The notes: generated from the sequence alone by a model not told the origin. A DNA stretch of 7,061 nucleotides from an uncultured Bacteroidota bacterium (GCA_937876435.1 CALEIL010000183.1:1-7061), one strand, 5' to 3'; positions 1 to 6,990 are shown, counted from the first letter of the stretch. A program made the numbers and translations.

Positions 1-1817
1 GGGTTAACATACCTCCCGGAACGTATGATATATTTTTTAATACTGAGGAGGGATGCGAACACTCTACCTCTTTTGAAACTTGCATAAGTACTTCAGATGC
101 AGGAGAGGACCGCTCTATAGTTTATTGCATTGGCGAAGAAGACACTGTCAATCTTTACGATTTACTTAGTCCGGGAGTTGATCCTGGTAGTTTTTTTACC
201 GAAGATTACAACCCCGTGGATTCCGTAGCCGCTACGCGCCTGACCTACGACGCAGTTTCTACCAACATATATTACTATACCGCACCCGCTTCCCTGGAAA
301 TCCCAGACACGAGCATCTTCACCATCGATGCCAGGGATTGCAGCGTTTGTGCGTATGAGCTGATTTCGGCCAACCGGCATTGTTCCGATCCGGAATCGAT
401 CGAAGTTACCATTGGGGGTGGCACGACCGAAGACACCACATTCCGGGTCACGCTCCCGGATGGAACGGTCGAAACCCGGACCTTTTTCAGCTCCTTTCAG
501 GTTGATTTTTCATCCTTTTCCGACACCCTTTTCCTCGCTCTGCAAACCAATACGCCGACCGGTACCTGCGACAGCATAATCCAGATCGCACCTATCAGCA
601 GTCCATCGATCCAGATCAATGCCACGGAGGTGTTGATCCCTGGGGAAGATTCGGTGGGGATCGAGGTATCCGTCAACCTGGGTACTGCTCCTTATGAGCT
701 GGATGTTTTTGTCGGGGATTCTCAGAAATTCGTCCAACTCGCGGAGGGAGAAAGCCAACAACTTGATTTTATACAATCTGCGGATACGGCCTATCTGATC
801 GCTTCAGACGCTGCCGGCTGCATGGGGTCGGATACCCTCTACCTCACGCCGGGTTGCGTAATGCCGGAAGTAACTACGGTCCAGCCGGTGTGTGGAGTCG
901 GAGGCGGGCAGATATCGGTGGACCGAAGTGCGCTGCGGGCCGGGAGTCAGATTACATGGACCGATACATCGGCCGTGGATTTGTGGGAAAGGAGCGGACT
1001 ACCCCCTGATACCTATCATTATACTGTGACTTACGATCATTGCCAGGTGACAGGAGCAGTTACAATAGAGGAGGGATTGAAGGATTATCCCGAAGTTTTT
1101 CTATACGATGAATGTCCGATCGATGGTCAGGTTCAAATATATATCCGGGATTCAGCGCAGGTCAGACAATGGTCGGTCGGCGGTACGGCTTTGACGTACT
1201 TTACCGGCTTTTTCCCTGCCAATCAGGATATTATTTTCGAACTGGAGACCCTCGGTGGTTGTATCGATACGACCATGATCCGGGGAAAAGAAGATCCCTG
1301 GCTGGACCAGATTGGTTTTCAGGAACCCAATCGTCTTTCCGCCAGACTGGCGTTGGATCCAGAGAGTCTGACTGATTATGGCTGGAGGTTCAGGGATTCG
1401 ATTTTGTGCGATAATTGTGAGGATTACCAGGGGGATGATATGCTCAAGCCAGGTTCATATGTCTTTTTTATAGAGCAGTTTGCCGGTTGCAGCAAGGATA
1501 CCATGCTTGTAATCGATGAACCGGAATACGCTTTTACCATGCCCAATGTGATCACCCCTGGAAGTGGTAGAAACGGCTTGCTCCAGATCTTTGACCCTCT
1601 CAATCAGATGGTGTCCATCATCGAGTTTCAGGTATACGACAGATTTGGCAATGTTCTGTTTGAAAAATATGATTTTCAGCCCGATGATGATGCCTCCATC
1701 AACTGGCCCAATGGTACGACCACGGAGCTTCCCAATATTGTCGTATGTATCGCTAAGATCAAGTGCAAGGAAGGGGACGAGGTGACGATGGCGCAGGACG
1801 TGCTGATATTGCGATGA
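1..1817 (+). CDS. 3' part of a large T9SS-secreted surface protein with a CHU_C/gliding-motility C-terminal domain
   Basis: The frame is open from the left edge (first full codon at base 3) to a TGA at 1815-1817, giving 604 residues. The true start is upstream of the window, so the GTG at 216 is not a start. The N-terminal part holds a Cys-containing unit (YCIGEEDTVNLYDLLSPG) typical of Bacteroidota adhesin repeats. Later come SprB-like repeats, for example a VCGVGGGQISV...WTD...GLPPDTYHYTVTYDHC segment around residues 295-355 and a similar ECPIDGQ...GGC segment after it. The last ~94 residues (511-604; FTMPNVITPG, FQVYDRFGNVLFE, DVLILR at the end) match the shape of the CHU_C / gliding-motility C-terminal domain, a type-B T9SS sorting signal. 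The protein should therefore be exported by T9SS and held on the surface or released. The usual NGDGxND stretch is replaced by GSGRNG, so the domain is divergent. Adhesion is an inferred role. Confidence 0.9.
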   Translation, partial: VNIPPGTYDIFFNTEEGCEHSTSFETCISTSDAGEDRSIVYCIGEEDTVNLYDLLSPGVDPGSFFTEDYNPVDSVAATRLTYDAVSTNIYYYTAPASLEIPDTSIFTIDARDCSVCAYELISANRHCSDPESIEVTIGGGTTEDTTFRVTLPDGTVETRTFFSSFQVDFSSFSDTLFLALQTNTPTGTCDSIIQIAPISSPSIQINATEVLIPGEDSVGIEVSVNLGTAPYELDVFVGDSQKFVQLAEGESQQLDFIQSADTAYLIASDAAGCMGSDTLYLTPGCVMPEVTTVQPVCGVGGGQISVDRSALRAGSQITWTDTSAVDLWERSGLPPDTYHYTVTYDHCQVTGAVTIEEGLKDYPEVFLYDECPIDGQVQIYIRDSAQVRQWSVGGTALTYFTGFFPANQDIIFELETLGGCIDTTMIRGKEDPWLDQIGFQEPNRLSARLALDPESLTDYGWRFRDSILCDNCEDYQGDDMLKPGSYVFFIEQFAGCSKDTMLVIDEPEYAFTMPNVITPGSGRNGLLQIFDPLNQMVSIIEFQVYDRFGNVLFEKYDFQPDDDASINWPNGTTTELPNIVVCIAKIKCKEGDEVTMAQDVLILR

Positions 1818-1824
1818 TTAGAAG

Positions 1825-1845
1825 GATTTGTGTTGAACACAAATC
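1825..1845 (+). terminator. Hairpin after the surface-protein gene (possible terminator or mRNA 3' end)
   Basis: GATTTGTGT and ACACAAATC form a perfect 9-bp stem with a TGA loop, beginning 8 bases after the stop codon. No T-run follows (next bases ATCTCAAG), so it is not a canonical intrinsic terminator. Its position right after the gene makes a role in transcript termination or 3' protection the simplest reading. The upstream GATGATT at the stop codon can compete by pairing with AATCATC at the far side of the hairpin. Confidence 0.45.
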
Positions 1846-1992
1846 ATCTCAAGTGCAGGCTACCCTTCGATGGTAAGCTTTAATCCCAGCGGTCACCCCC
1901 ACTTTAAAAGATGATAACGGCCCGGCCGGACCCGGAATTTGTATCATCCATGGGATATTTAGATATTGGGAGATCCGTGATTATCCCAGATT

Positions 1993-3102
1993 TTATTTTT
2001 TAATCGTCTTTCCTGGCTTTAACCTCCTTTCGCTACCGGCTGCTACAAGGATTCCTTTGAATTCTATCAGGTTTGTCACGGCCATTTTCTCAGGTAGTCC
2101 ATCACCCGAATATTGCCATTCCACCCCCTCTTGTGACTTTCTGTAGACTCCATCCCACTGCCCGGCAAATATGTCCTCCTTATATTGGATCACATTGAAG
2201 GTATAAAGTTCTTTCGGTAATCCTTTTTGGATACTTTGCCAACTTTTACCCTTGTCCGAGGTGGAGAACAACTCGTCATACACCATCGCGTAGAGTGTTT
2301 TGTCACCAGACCCTATGTTGTGTAAGGTGCCTTTCGAATAGATTTTTTTCCATTCTTTTTTTCCAATTGGGGTAACAAAGGCGCCTTGATTTGTAGCGAT
2401 GTAAATGCTTCCATCCAGGGTAGTCAGACCATTTACCTGAAGGGTGCTGCTCCCATATTCCAGTTTCCATCGCTTACGCAATTCATCATACGAGTAGAGC
2501 CCTGAATTGGTGGCTGCATAGAGCGTATTTTCGATGTCGGCAAATTTACGGATTCCCAGATTATCCAATCCATCATTGAGATTTGTCCAGGTTTTACCTT
2601 CGTCCATTGATTGGAAAATACCGCCATGCTGAGTGGCAGCGTATAAATGGTGTTTGAAAAACAGTAAAGCACCCGGATTGCTCTTCATTAATTGCGGATC
2701 TGTGGGAACGTGTAACCATCTTTTTTTCTGATCATCGAAAAGATAGAGTCCGCTGTCTTTGGAGAGTAGGGCAAGGTTGTTTTCCGAAGCAGCGATTCCG
2801 CCCAAACCAATATGAACGGTAGATGGCAACCCGCTACTTTCATTTTCCCAATTGAACCCGTTATCGTATGAAAAATACACGATTCCTTCCGATACGTCAT
2901 CGAGAATGTTGACCAGGGACGGGATGTTTTTATTGTTGGGAACCGATTTGTTGTTGCTTTGGGGTTGCCCGTTGCAAGAATACAGCAAGATCAAAACCGC
3001 GAATAGTGCCCCATGTGATATGATTCTTTCCAAGATCGTTGGTTGAAGGTATATATACTCGAAACGTTTGAATATATCTCCCAACCAACGGGAGGGAGAC
3101 AT
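1993..3102 (-). CDS. Probable lipoprotein with Asp-box (BNR-like) beta-propeller repeats
   Basis: The reading frame encodes 369 residues ending in TAA (1995-1993). A hydrophobic stretch ALFAVLILLYSC ends in a lipobox-like LYSC, with the lipidated Cys at residue 43, followed by an Asn/Gln/Ser-rich linker. The rest is repetitive, with Asp-box-like motifs of the SxDxGxTW type: SYDNGFNW (78-85), SMDEGKTW (165-172), TSDKGKSW (281-288), and a decayed KSQEGVEW (322-329). The motifs are often followed by GLP or GLD and a strand such as LYAATNSGLY. This is the pattern of sialidase/sortilin/YCF48-like propellers, but no catalytic residues of a sialidase can be recognised, so no enzyme activity is proposed. 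It would sit on a membrane, facing the periplasm or outside. The start is doubtful: from the ATG at 3102 the signal peptide has an unusually long n-region, whereas a TTG at 3033 (MERIISHGALF...) gives a normal ~19-residue lipoprotein signal. Neither has a clear ribosome binding site. It is divergent from the nuclease gene and convergent with the surface-protein gene. Confidence 0.8.
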   Translation of the reverse strand: MSPSRWLGDIFKRFEYIYLQPTILERIISHGALFAVLILLYSCNGQPQSNNKSVPNNKNIPSLVNILDDVSEGIVYFSYDNGFNWENESSGLPSTVHIGLGGIAASENNLALLSKDSGLYLFDDQKKRWLHVPTDPQLMKSNPGALLFFKHHLYAATQHGGIFQSMDEGKTWTNLNDGLDNLGIRKFADIENTLYAATNSGLYSYDELRKRWKLEYGSSTLQVNGLTTLDGSIYIATNQGAFVTPIGKKEWKKIYSKGTLHNIGSGDKTLYAMVYDELFSTSDKGKSWQSIQKGLPKELYTFNVIQYKEDIFAGQWDGVYRKSQEGVEWQYSGDGLPEKMAVTNLIEFKGILVAAGSERRLKPGKTIKK

Positions 3103-3121
3103 GCCTGCATCGGCGCAGGCA
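3102..3121. repeat. REP-like GC-rich palindrome
   Basis: TGCCTGC (3102-3108) and GCAGGCA (3115-3121) form a perfect 7-bp stem around the 6-base loop ATCGGC. Short TGCCTGC/GCAGGCA palindromes resemble intergenic repeats seen in Bacteroidota genomes, but copy number cannot be judged from one window. It lies between the divergent lipoprotein and nuclease genes and overlaps the first base of the lipoprotein's most upstream ATG. Confidence 0.6.
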
Positions 3122-3192
3122 GGTCCAAATCGCTCCGGGTATAGTATAGAACGTGATTATTCAACCTTATATTTCTACAAATTGGGTATATT

Positions 3193-3197
3193 GAGGA
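3193..3197 (+). promoter_or_regulatory. Ribosome binding site of the Rpn-family nuclease gene
   Basis: GAGGA lies 3 bases before the ATG at 3201. It is the only clear Shine-Dalgarno-like sequence before a gene start in this window and supports that start. The spacing is on the short side. Confidence 0.5.
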
Positions 3198-3200
3198 ATC

Positions 3201-4127
3201 ATGAGTAGGGTAAACCATCCGCACGATAAGTTTTTCAAAACTATGCTCTCCGATGTCGACACGGCCAGGACATATCTACAGGCTTTCCTGCCCGATTCTA
3301 TTAAGTCTCAAATTGACCTTAATACATTGCGGATCACTGACAATTCATTTTTGACGGATGAATTATCCGGTCAATTTGCAGATCTCGTTTTGGAATGCAA
3401 ACTGATGGTGCACCAGGAGGTGGATGTCTGGATTTCATTTTTATATGAGCATAAATCCTATCCTGAGAAGTATTCCATAATTCAAGTGGGGCAATATGTG
3501 TTTGCCGGGTATAGAAAACAAGTTGTCAGTTCTAAAACTCCACTTAAATTGATTATACCTGTATTGTACTACCACGGTGTTGAAGTCTGGGAGCCAGGAA
3601 AAGTTTCAGATTTATTTACTCATATACCGGAGGATTTTACAAAATATCTGCCTGAATTTGATTATCTTTTCCAAAACATAAATTTACTATCAGAAAGCGA
3701 CATCCTGAATTTGGACCATAATTTACTGATTCCTGGTTTGCTGATGCAAAAATATTATAAGGATTTGGTCCAGTTGAAAAAGGTGCTTTATACTATTTTT
3801 TTCCGTTTGAGCCTGGTGGAGAATGTTGGGAACTATAAGCGAAGTTATTTTGTTTATTTGTTTGATTTATTTGAAGTTCAAAAAATTGAAATCATGAAAT
3901 TTATCGAAGAAATGGAATATCCGACTAAGGATAGGACTAAGAATTATATACTTCAATTAATGGATGAGGGAATTGAAAAGGGAATGGAAAAGGGAATGGA
4001 AAAGGGAATGGAAAAATCAATAATTAAATTACTTCAGAAGGATTTTACGGTGGATTTCATTTGTAATGCTTTAGATGTTCCAAAGGAAATTGTTCTCAGA
4101 CTCAAAGAGGACATTGACAAGGGTTGA
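3201..4127 (+). CDS. Rpn-family recombination-promoting nuclease / putative transposase (PD-(D/E)XK)
   Basis: A complete 308-residue protein of the Rpn/YhgA family (Transposase_31, PF04754). The N-terminal HPHDKFFKTMLSDVDTARTYL matches the family's HDxLFK opening, and LIIPVLYYHG (117-126) is the conserved LPxVIPVLFYHG-like strand. Likely catalytic PD-(D/E)XK residues are D61 (QFADLVLE) and E83/K85 in YEHKS. The start is supported by a GAGGA box and by alignment with the usual N-terminus. E. coli RpnA-type proteins are divalent-metal-dependent DNA endonucleases that raise RecA-independent recombination. Despite the name, a self-transposing activity is not established and no terminal repeats typical of an IS flank the gene. 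The C-terminus carries a GIEK/GMEK repeat (258-273) and a final helical segment KSIIKLLQKDFTVDFICNALDVPKEIVLRLKEDI that resembles a small HTH-like tail. The gene is visibly AT-richer than its neighbours, which suggests horizontal acquisition. It appears monocistronic. Confidence 0.93.
   Translation: MSRVNHPHDKFFKTMLSDVDTARTYLQAFLPDSIKSQIDLNTLRITDNSFLTDELSGQFADLVLECKLMVHQEVDVWISFLYEHKSYPEKYSIIQVGQYVFAGYRKQVVSSKTPLKLIIPVLYYHGVEVWEPGKVSDLFTHIPEDFTKYLPEFDYLFQNINLLSESDILNLDHNLLIPGLLMQKYYKDLVQLKKVLYTIFFRLSLVENVGNYKRSYFVYLFDLFEVQKIEIMKFIEEMEYPTKDRTKNYILQLMDEGIEKGMEKGMEKGMEKSIIKLLQKDFTVDFICNALDVPKEIVLRLKEDIDKG
3969..4016 (+). repeat. 12-bp tandem repeat (about 4 units) inside the nuclease gene
   Basis: Four consecutive 12-base units: GGAATTGAAAAG, two exact copies of GGAATGGAAAAG, and GGAATGGAAAAA. 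Each codes for GIEK or GMEK (residues 257-272). The unit is a multiple of three, so gain or loss changes the length of the C-terminal linker without breaking the frame. Similar GxEKG repeats of variable number are common near the C-terminus of Rpn-family proteins. Confidence 0.92.
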
Positions 4128-4161
4128 GTACCTAGTGTGCGGAAATTTAAGTAGCTATCAA

Positions 4162-4434
4162 TGTTTTTTAAAATATTTTTTGACAGATCAAGGCGCGACG
4201 ACCGCGGTATAGCCGGGGTTATATAACGGAGGAGCAACGATGAGATGTCAAAAAAGATGAAGAAAAACATGATATGTATTTAGATTTTCGTGCACTAGTG
4301 GGGGTATTATCTTCCCATTGATACTTCAGGTTTCTCTGATTGGATCGAAGGCTATGCCTCATTCCGCCTGGTTATCAGAACCTGGCTATATCTACCGGCA
4401 TCCTTTTTTCTGTCAAAAAATATTTTGGAAAATA
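4162..4434. mobile_element. MITE-like non-coding element with 26-bp inverted ends
   Basis: AAAATATTTTTTGACAGA at 4170-4187 is matched by its exact reverse complement at 4409-4426, an 18-bp perfect inverted repeat. Extending outward to 4162 and 4434 gives 26 paired positions with 3 DNA mismatches, all of which become G-U pairs in RNA. The arms enclose 221 bases with no gene. Size, arms and lack of coding capacity fit a miniature inverted-repeat element. AAGTAGCTA (4149-4157) and AATTAGTTA (4437-4445) just outside agree at 7 of 9 bases and might be a decayed target duplication, but this is weak. The A/T-rich arms could partly be coincidence. The GACAGA core makes that less likely. Confidence 0.5.
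4176..4255. repeat. 80-bp imperfect palindrome with perfect 10-bp ends
   Basis: TTTTTTGACA (4176-4185) and TGTCAAAAAA (4246-4255) are perfect inverted ends. A further TCA/TGA pair lies three bases inside. The GC-rich interior is loosely palindromic: a GCGACGACCGCGGTATAGCC half and a GGTTATATAACGGAGGAGCAACG half. As RNA or cruciform it would form a long hairpin with internal loops. It contrasts in composition with the AT-rich surroundings. It has a T-run before and an A-run after it, so it is not an ordinary plus-strand terminator. It resembles intergenic palindromic repeats of Bacteroidota, judged only by eye. Confidence 0.6.
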
Positions 4435-4502
4435 AAAATTAGTTACATAGTCTTCAGTGCATCGCACCATATAGACCTCCGTTTCCAAACTTCGACCTCA
4501 AA

Positions 4503-4533
4503 TTTTGATGTTTTAATTATTTTGGTCAATTTG
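4503..4533 (+). promoter_or_regulatory. Possible priA promoter of Bacteroidota type
   Basis: TTTTG (4503-4507), 18 bases, then TCAATTTG (4526-4533) resembles the Bacteroidota -33 TTTG / -7 TAnnTTTG consensus with one mismatch in the -7 box. It lies about 21 bases before the priA ATG. AT-rich DNA produces such matches easily. Confidence 0.25.
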
Positions 4534-4554
4534 CGTGAAATGACGGACTGATCT

Positions 4555-6990
4555 ATGAAAGCTGAAATTTTGCTGCCGCTTCCCGTTCCTTCGACGTATA
4601 CCTACCTGATTCCACCCGATCTGGAGGAAAAGGCCGAATTCGGAAAAAGGGTAGAAGTACAGTTTGGCCGGAAAAAGTTGTATACGGGGTTGATCGTATC
4701 GATAGCTGAAAGTGGACGGGAGGAAGATCTGAAATTGGTCCGGGATATACTTGATACTGAACCTGTCATCAGGGAGATTCATTACCGGTATTGGCGGTGG
4801 ATGGCGGAATATTACTGTGCATTTGAGGGGGAAGTGATGAATGCGGCTCTGCCATCCCCCTTGAAGATCGACAGCGAGACGGTGCTTCTGTTGAATACGG
4901 ATCACGATTTTGATGAAATGGAATTGGGTGATGACAACTTTTTGATCTCCGACGCTCTCTCTATCCAGAATGAACTGACCTGGACGGATATTCAGGGCAT
5001 CCTTCAAAAGAAAAGTATCCGAAAGAATGTCAATGAATTGATCGAAGCGGGAATCGTCGAAGTCAGAGAGAAAGCCCTCAAAAAAAATACTCACGAAACC
5101 GTGAAGACCCTGATGTGGCAGGAAGAGTTTGTGAATAATCTGGGAGCTGCGATCGAAAAGGTGAAGCGGTCGGAAAAGCAAACCAGGGCATTACTGGCAT
5201 TTGTCACACTATGTAAAGAGAAAAAACCACCCATTTCACGGTATGAAGTGATGACCAAATCCGATACAGATCACGGTACGATCAGGGCTCTGATCACCAA
5301 AGGAATCCTGCAGGAAGCCAGAATCAAGAAAAATTTCCTCGGAGAATTGGTATTCCGGAAAGGGATGCTACCACCATTGGTGGACTTTCAAAATAAAGCA
5401 TTCGCTGAAATGGAGGAAGCTTTTGCTTCTTATCCAGTTGTTCTTCTGGAAGGGGTGACGGGCAGCGGGAAAACGAGAATTTATCTGGAATGGATCCGGA
5501 AAATAAAGGAAGCCGGCCAACAAGTACTTTTTATGATTCCTGAAATAGCGCTCACCACCCATATTATCCAGCGTCTGGAAGCTATATTTGAATCGGATGT
5601 CATCGTCTATCACAGCCGTGTTTCTGAAAAAAGCCGGATGGAAGCATACCACAGCGTACGGTTTGGAGCTCCCCTGGTCATAGGGACCAGGTCTGCGCTA
5701 TTGCTTCCATTTCAGAACCTCGGACTGATTATAGTGGACGAAGAACACGACCGCTCCTATAAACAATTCAATCCTGCTCCTCGCTATCACGGCCGTGACA
5801 GTGCGGTTTACCTCGCTCATCTGACCGGTGCGAAGGTGATCCTGGGTTCGGCTACACCTTCGCTGGAATCGCAGGTGAATGTACAGGAAGGTAAATACGG
5901 GCATGTGCGGATGAACCAACGTTTTGGCTTGATGTCCATGCCCGAGATGGAGGTGGTCGATATGCGACAGGTTCAGATGAATGCAGATCAGGCCGAGATA
6001 GGTTTTTCGCCGCGATTGTTGCAGGTTATTCATGAGACGCTCGATAGAGGTCGGCAGGTGATGGTATTCCAGAACCGGCGGGGATTTGCGCCGGTGTTCC
6101 TTTGTGATCATTGTGGTTACGTAGTTAAGTGTGATTCCTGCGATGTGAGCATGACGTATCACAAATTTTCGGAAAAGGTCCAATGCCATTACTGCCGCAA
6201 GGAAAAACCGGTTCCGAAAGAATGCCCGTCTTGCCACTCCTGGAGTATGAAACTATACGGCATGGGTACCGAAAAACTGGAGGAACATCTCAAAATACTC
6301 TTACCTGATGTGGAAATCGACCGGATGGATTACGATACGGCTGCTGGTCGGAAGCGATTGGAAAGAATCCTGATTCGTTTTACCAACAATGAAACTAAGG
6401 TACTGGTAGGTACCCAAATGATTGCCAAAGGTCTGGATTTTGAAAATGTGGGACTGGTCGTGGTACCCAAAGCTGATCAGTTGTTTGCCTTTCCGGATTT
6501 CCGGTCGGCTGAAAATGCGCTCCATATGCTCCGGCAGGTCAGCGGACGTTCCGGACGAAAGAAGGAAAGAGGTCAGGTGATCATCCAGACGTTTAATCCC
6601 GATCATCCTGTCATTCAAAGTCTCCTGTCTGGAGATGACCAGGGATTTTATCGACAGGAAATGGAAGAACGAAAAGTTTTTCGGTATCCTCCCTATTACC
6701 GCCTGGTGAAAGTGACTTTTCGTAATAAAAACCGAAATAAGAATTCCCAGGTGGCCTATGAGCTGTTCAATTTTATGCGGCCGGCATTTGGTGATCTGGT
6801 GAGCGTTCCGGTTGAGCCGTTGGTCAGTTATGTCAACCATTATTTTATACTTGATGTATTTATCAAGCTAAACCGGAGCCGTAAACAGGGCGATTATTTT
6901 CGTTCTCAAATGGATCATTTTATTCAGGAAGTCAAAGGACGGCCTGGATACAGTAATTTCAGGATTATTGTGGATGTGGACCCGACGTGA
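4555..6990 (+). CDS. priA: Replication-restart primosomal helicase PriA (3'->5' DNA helicase)
   Basis: A complete 811-residue PriA, longer than the ~730 residues of E. coli PriA, as is usual in Bacteroidota. The N-terminal 3'-DNA-binding domain (about 1-105) includes PLPVPSTYTYLIP and GKRVEVQFGRKKLYTGLIV. A winged-helix region follows (roughly 110-265). Helicase lobe 1 has Walker A GVTGSGKT (300-307), PEIALTTHI (329-337), Walker B DEEH (395-398) with the aromatic-rich loop through YHGRD, and GSATPS (431-436). Lobe 2 has FQNRRGF, then eight zinc-binding cysteines in four CxxC pairs (517/520, 526/529, 544/547, 557/560), then VGTQMIAKGLDF and the arginine-finger motif QVSGRSGR (661-668). The C-terminal domain runs to the end. 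All key residues are present, so it should be active. PriA recognises stalled or D-loop forks, unwinds the lagging strand and helps reload the replicative helicase. The ATG at 4555 has no Shine-Dalgarno sequence, common in this phylum, but starts exactly at the expected N-terminus. It appears to be transcribed alone. Confidence 0.98.
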   Translation: MKAEILLPLPVPSTYTYLIPPDLEEKAEFGKRVEVQFGRKKLYTGLIVSIAESGREEDLKLVRDILDTEPVIREIHYRYWRWMAEYYCAFEGEVMNAALPSPLKIDSETVLLLNTDHDFDEMELGDDNFLISDALSIQNELTWTDIQGILQKKSIRKNVNELIEAGIVEVREKALKKNTHETVKTLMWQEEFVNNLGAAIEKVKRSEKQTRALLAFVTLCKEKKPPISRYEVMTKSDTDHGTIRALITKGILQEARIKKNFLGELVFRKGMLPPLVDFQNKAFAEMEEAFASYPVVLLEGVTGSGKTRIYLEWIRKIKEAGQQVLFMIPEIALTTHIIQRLEAIFESDVIVYHSRVSEKSRMEAYHSVRFGAPLVIGTRSALLLPFQNLGLIIVDEEHDRSYKQFNPAPRYHGRDSAVYLAHLTGAKVILGSATPSLESQVNVQEGKYGHVRMNQRFGLMSMPEMEVVDMRQVQMNADQAEIGFSPRLLQVIHETLDRGRQVMVFQNRRGFAPVFLCDHCGYVVKCDSCDVSMTYHKFSEKVQCHYCRKEKPVPKECPSCHSWSMKLYGMGTEKLEEHLKILLPDVEIDRMDYDTAAGRKRLERILIRFTNNETKVLVGTQMIAKGLDFENVGLVVVPKADQLFAFPDFRSAENALHMLRQVSGRSGRKKERGQVIIQTFNPDHPVIQSLLSGDDQGFYRQEMEERKVFRYPPYYRLVKVTFRNKNRNKNSQVAYELFNFMRPAFGDLVSVPVEPLVSYVNHYFILDVFIKLNRSRKQGDYFRSQMDHFIQEVKGRPGYSNFRIIVDVDPT

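Larger units (their letters stand above)
4128..4554. other. 427-bp non-coding region between the nuclease gene and priA
   Basis: No convincing gene is present. The longest open stretches lack a plausible start or recognisable protein: an open frame at 4299-4442 without ATG, and a TTG-initiated frame at 4318-4551. The left two thirds are occupied by the inverted-repeat element and nested palindrome listed separately. The last ~100 bases before priA are AT-rich and should contain its promoter. No tRNA or known riboswitch was recognised. Confidence 0.7.

Noticed and set aside
1951..1988. TGGGATA...TATCCCA inverted repeat downstream of the lipoprotein gene
   Set aside because: The 7-bp arms are separated by 24 bases and no T-run follows on the minus strand. 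It is too weak to call a terminator.
2023..2033. AAAGGAGG on the minus strand near the end of the lipoprotein gene, a strong Shine-Dalgarno-like sequence
   Set aside because: No start codon or reading frame follows at a suitable distance before the convergent gene. It codes for ERR within the lipoprotein frame and is probably coincidental.
3969..4016. Tandem repeats considered as a CRISPR-like array
   Set aside because: The units are 12 bp, contiguous, without spacers, and in frame within a coding sequence.
3201..4127. The nuclease gene as an insertion sequence transposase
   Set aside because: It belongs to the Rpn/Transposase_31 nuclease family. No IS-type terminal repeats or target duplication directly flank the gene, so it is described as a nuclease.
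4299..4442. 47-codon open stretch reading LPIDTSGFSDWIEGYASFRLV, considered as a gene relic
   Set aside because: It lacks a start codon and no family could be recognised. A remnant is possible but unsupported.
4318..4551. TTG-initiated 77-codon frame between the nuclease gene and priA
   Set aside because: It has no ATG at its 5' end, no ribosome binding site and no recognisable protein. It crosses the right arm of the inverted repeat and ends just before the priA start.
4555..6990. Long minus-strand frames opposite priA (for example 4513-5181, 5698-6237 and 6301-6840)
   Set aside because: They lie antisense to an intact, fully recognisable priA and their translations show no domain features. 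They are codon-structure shadows.
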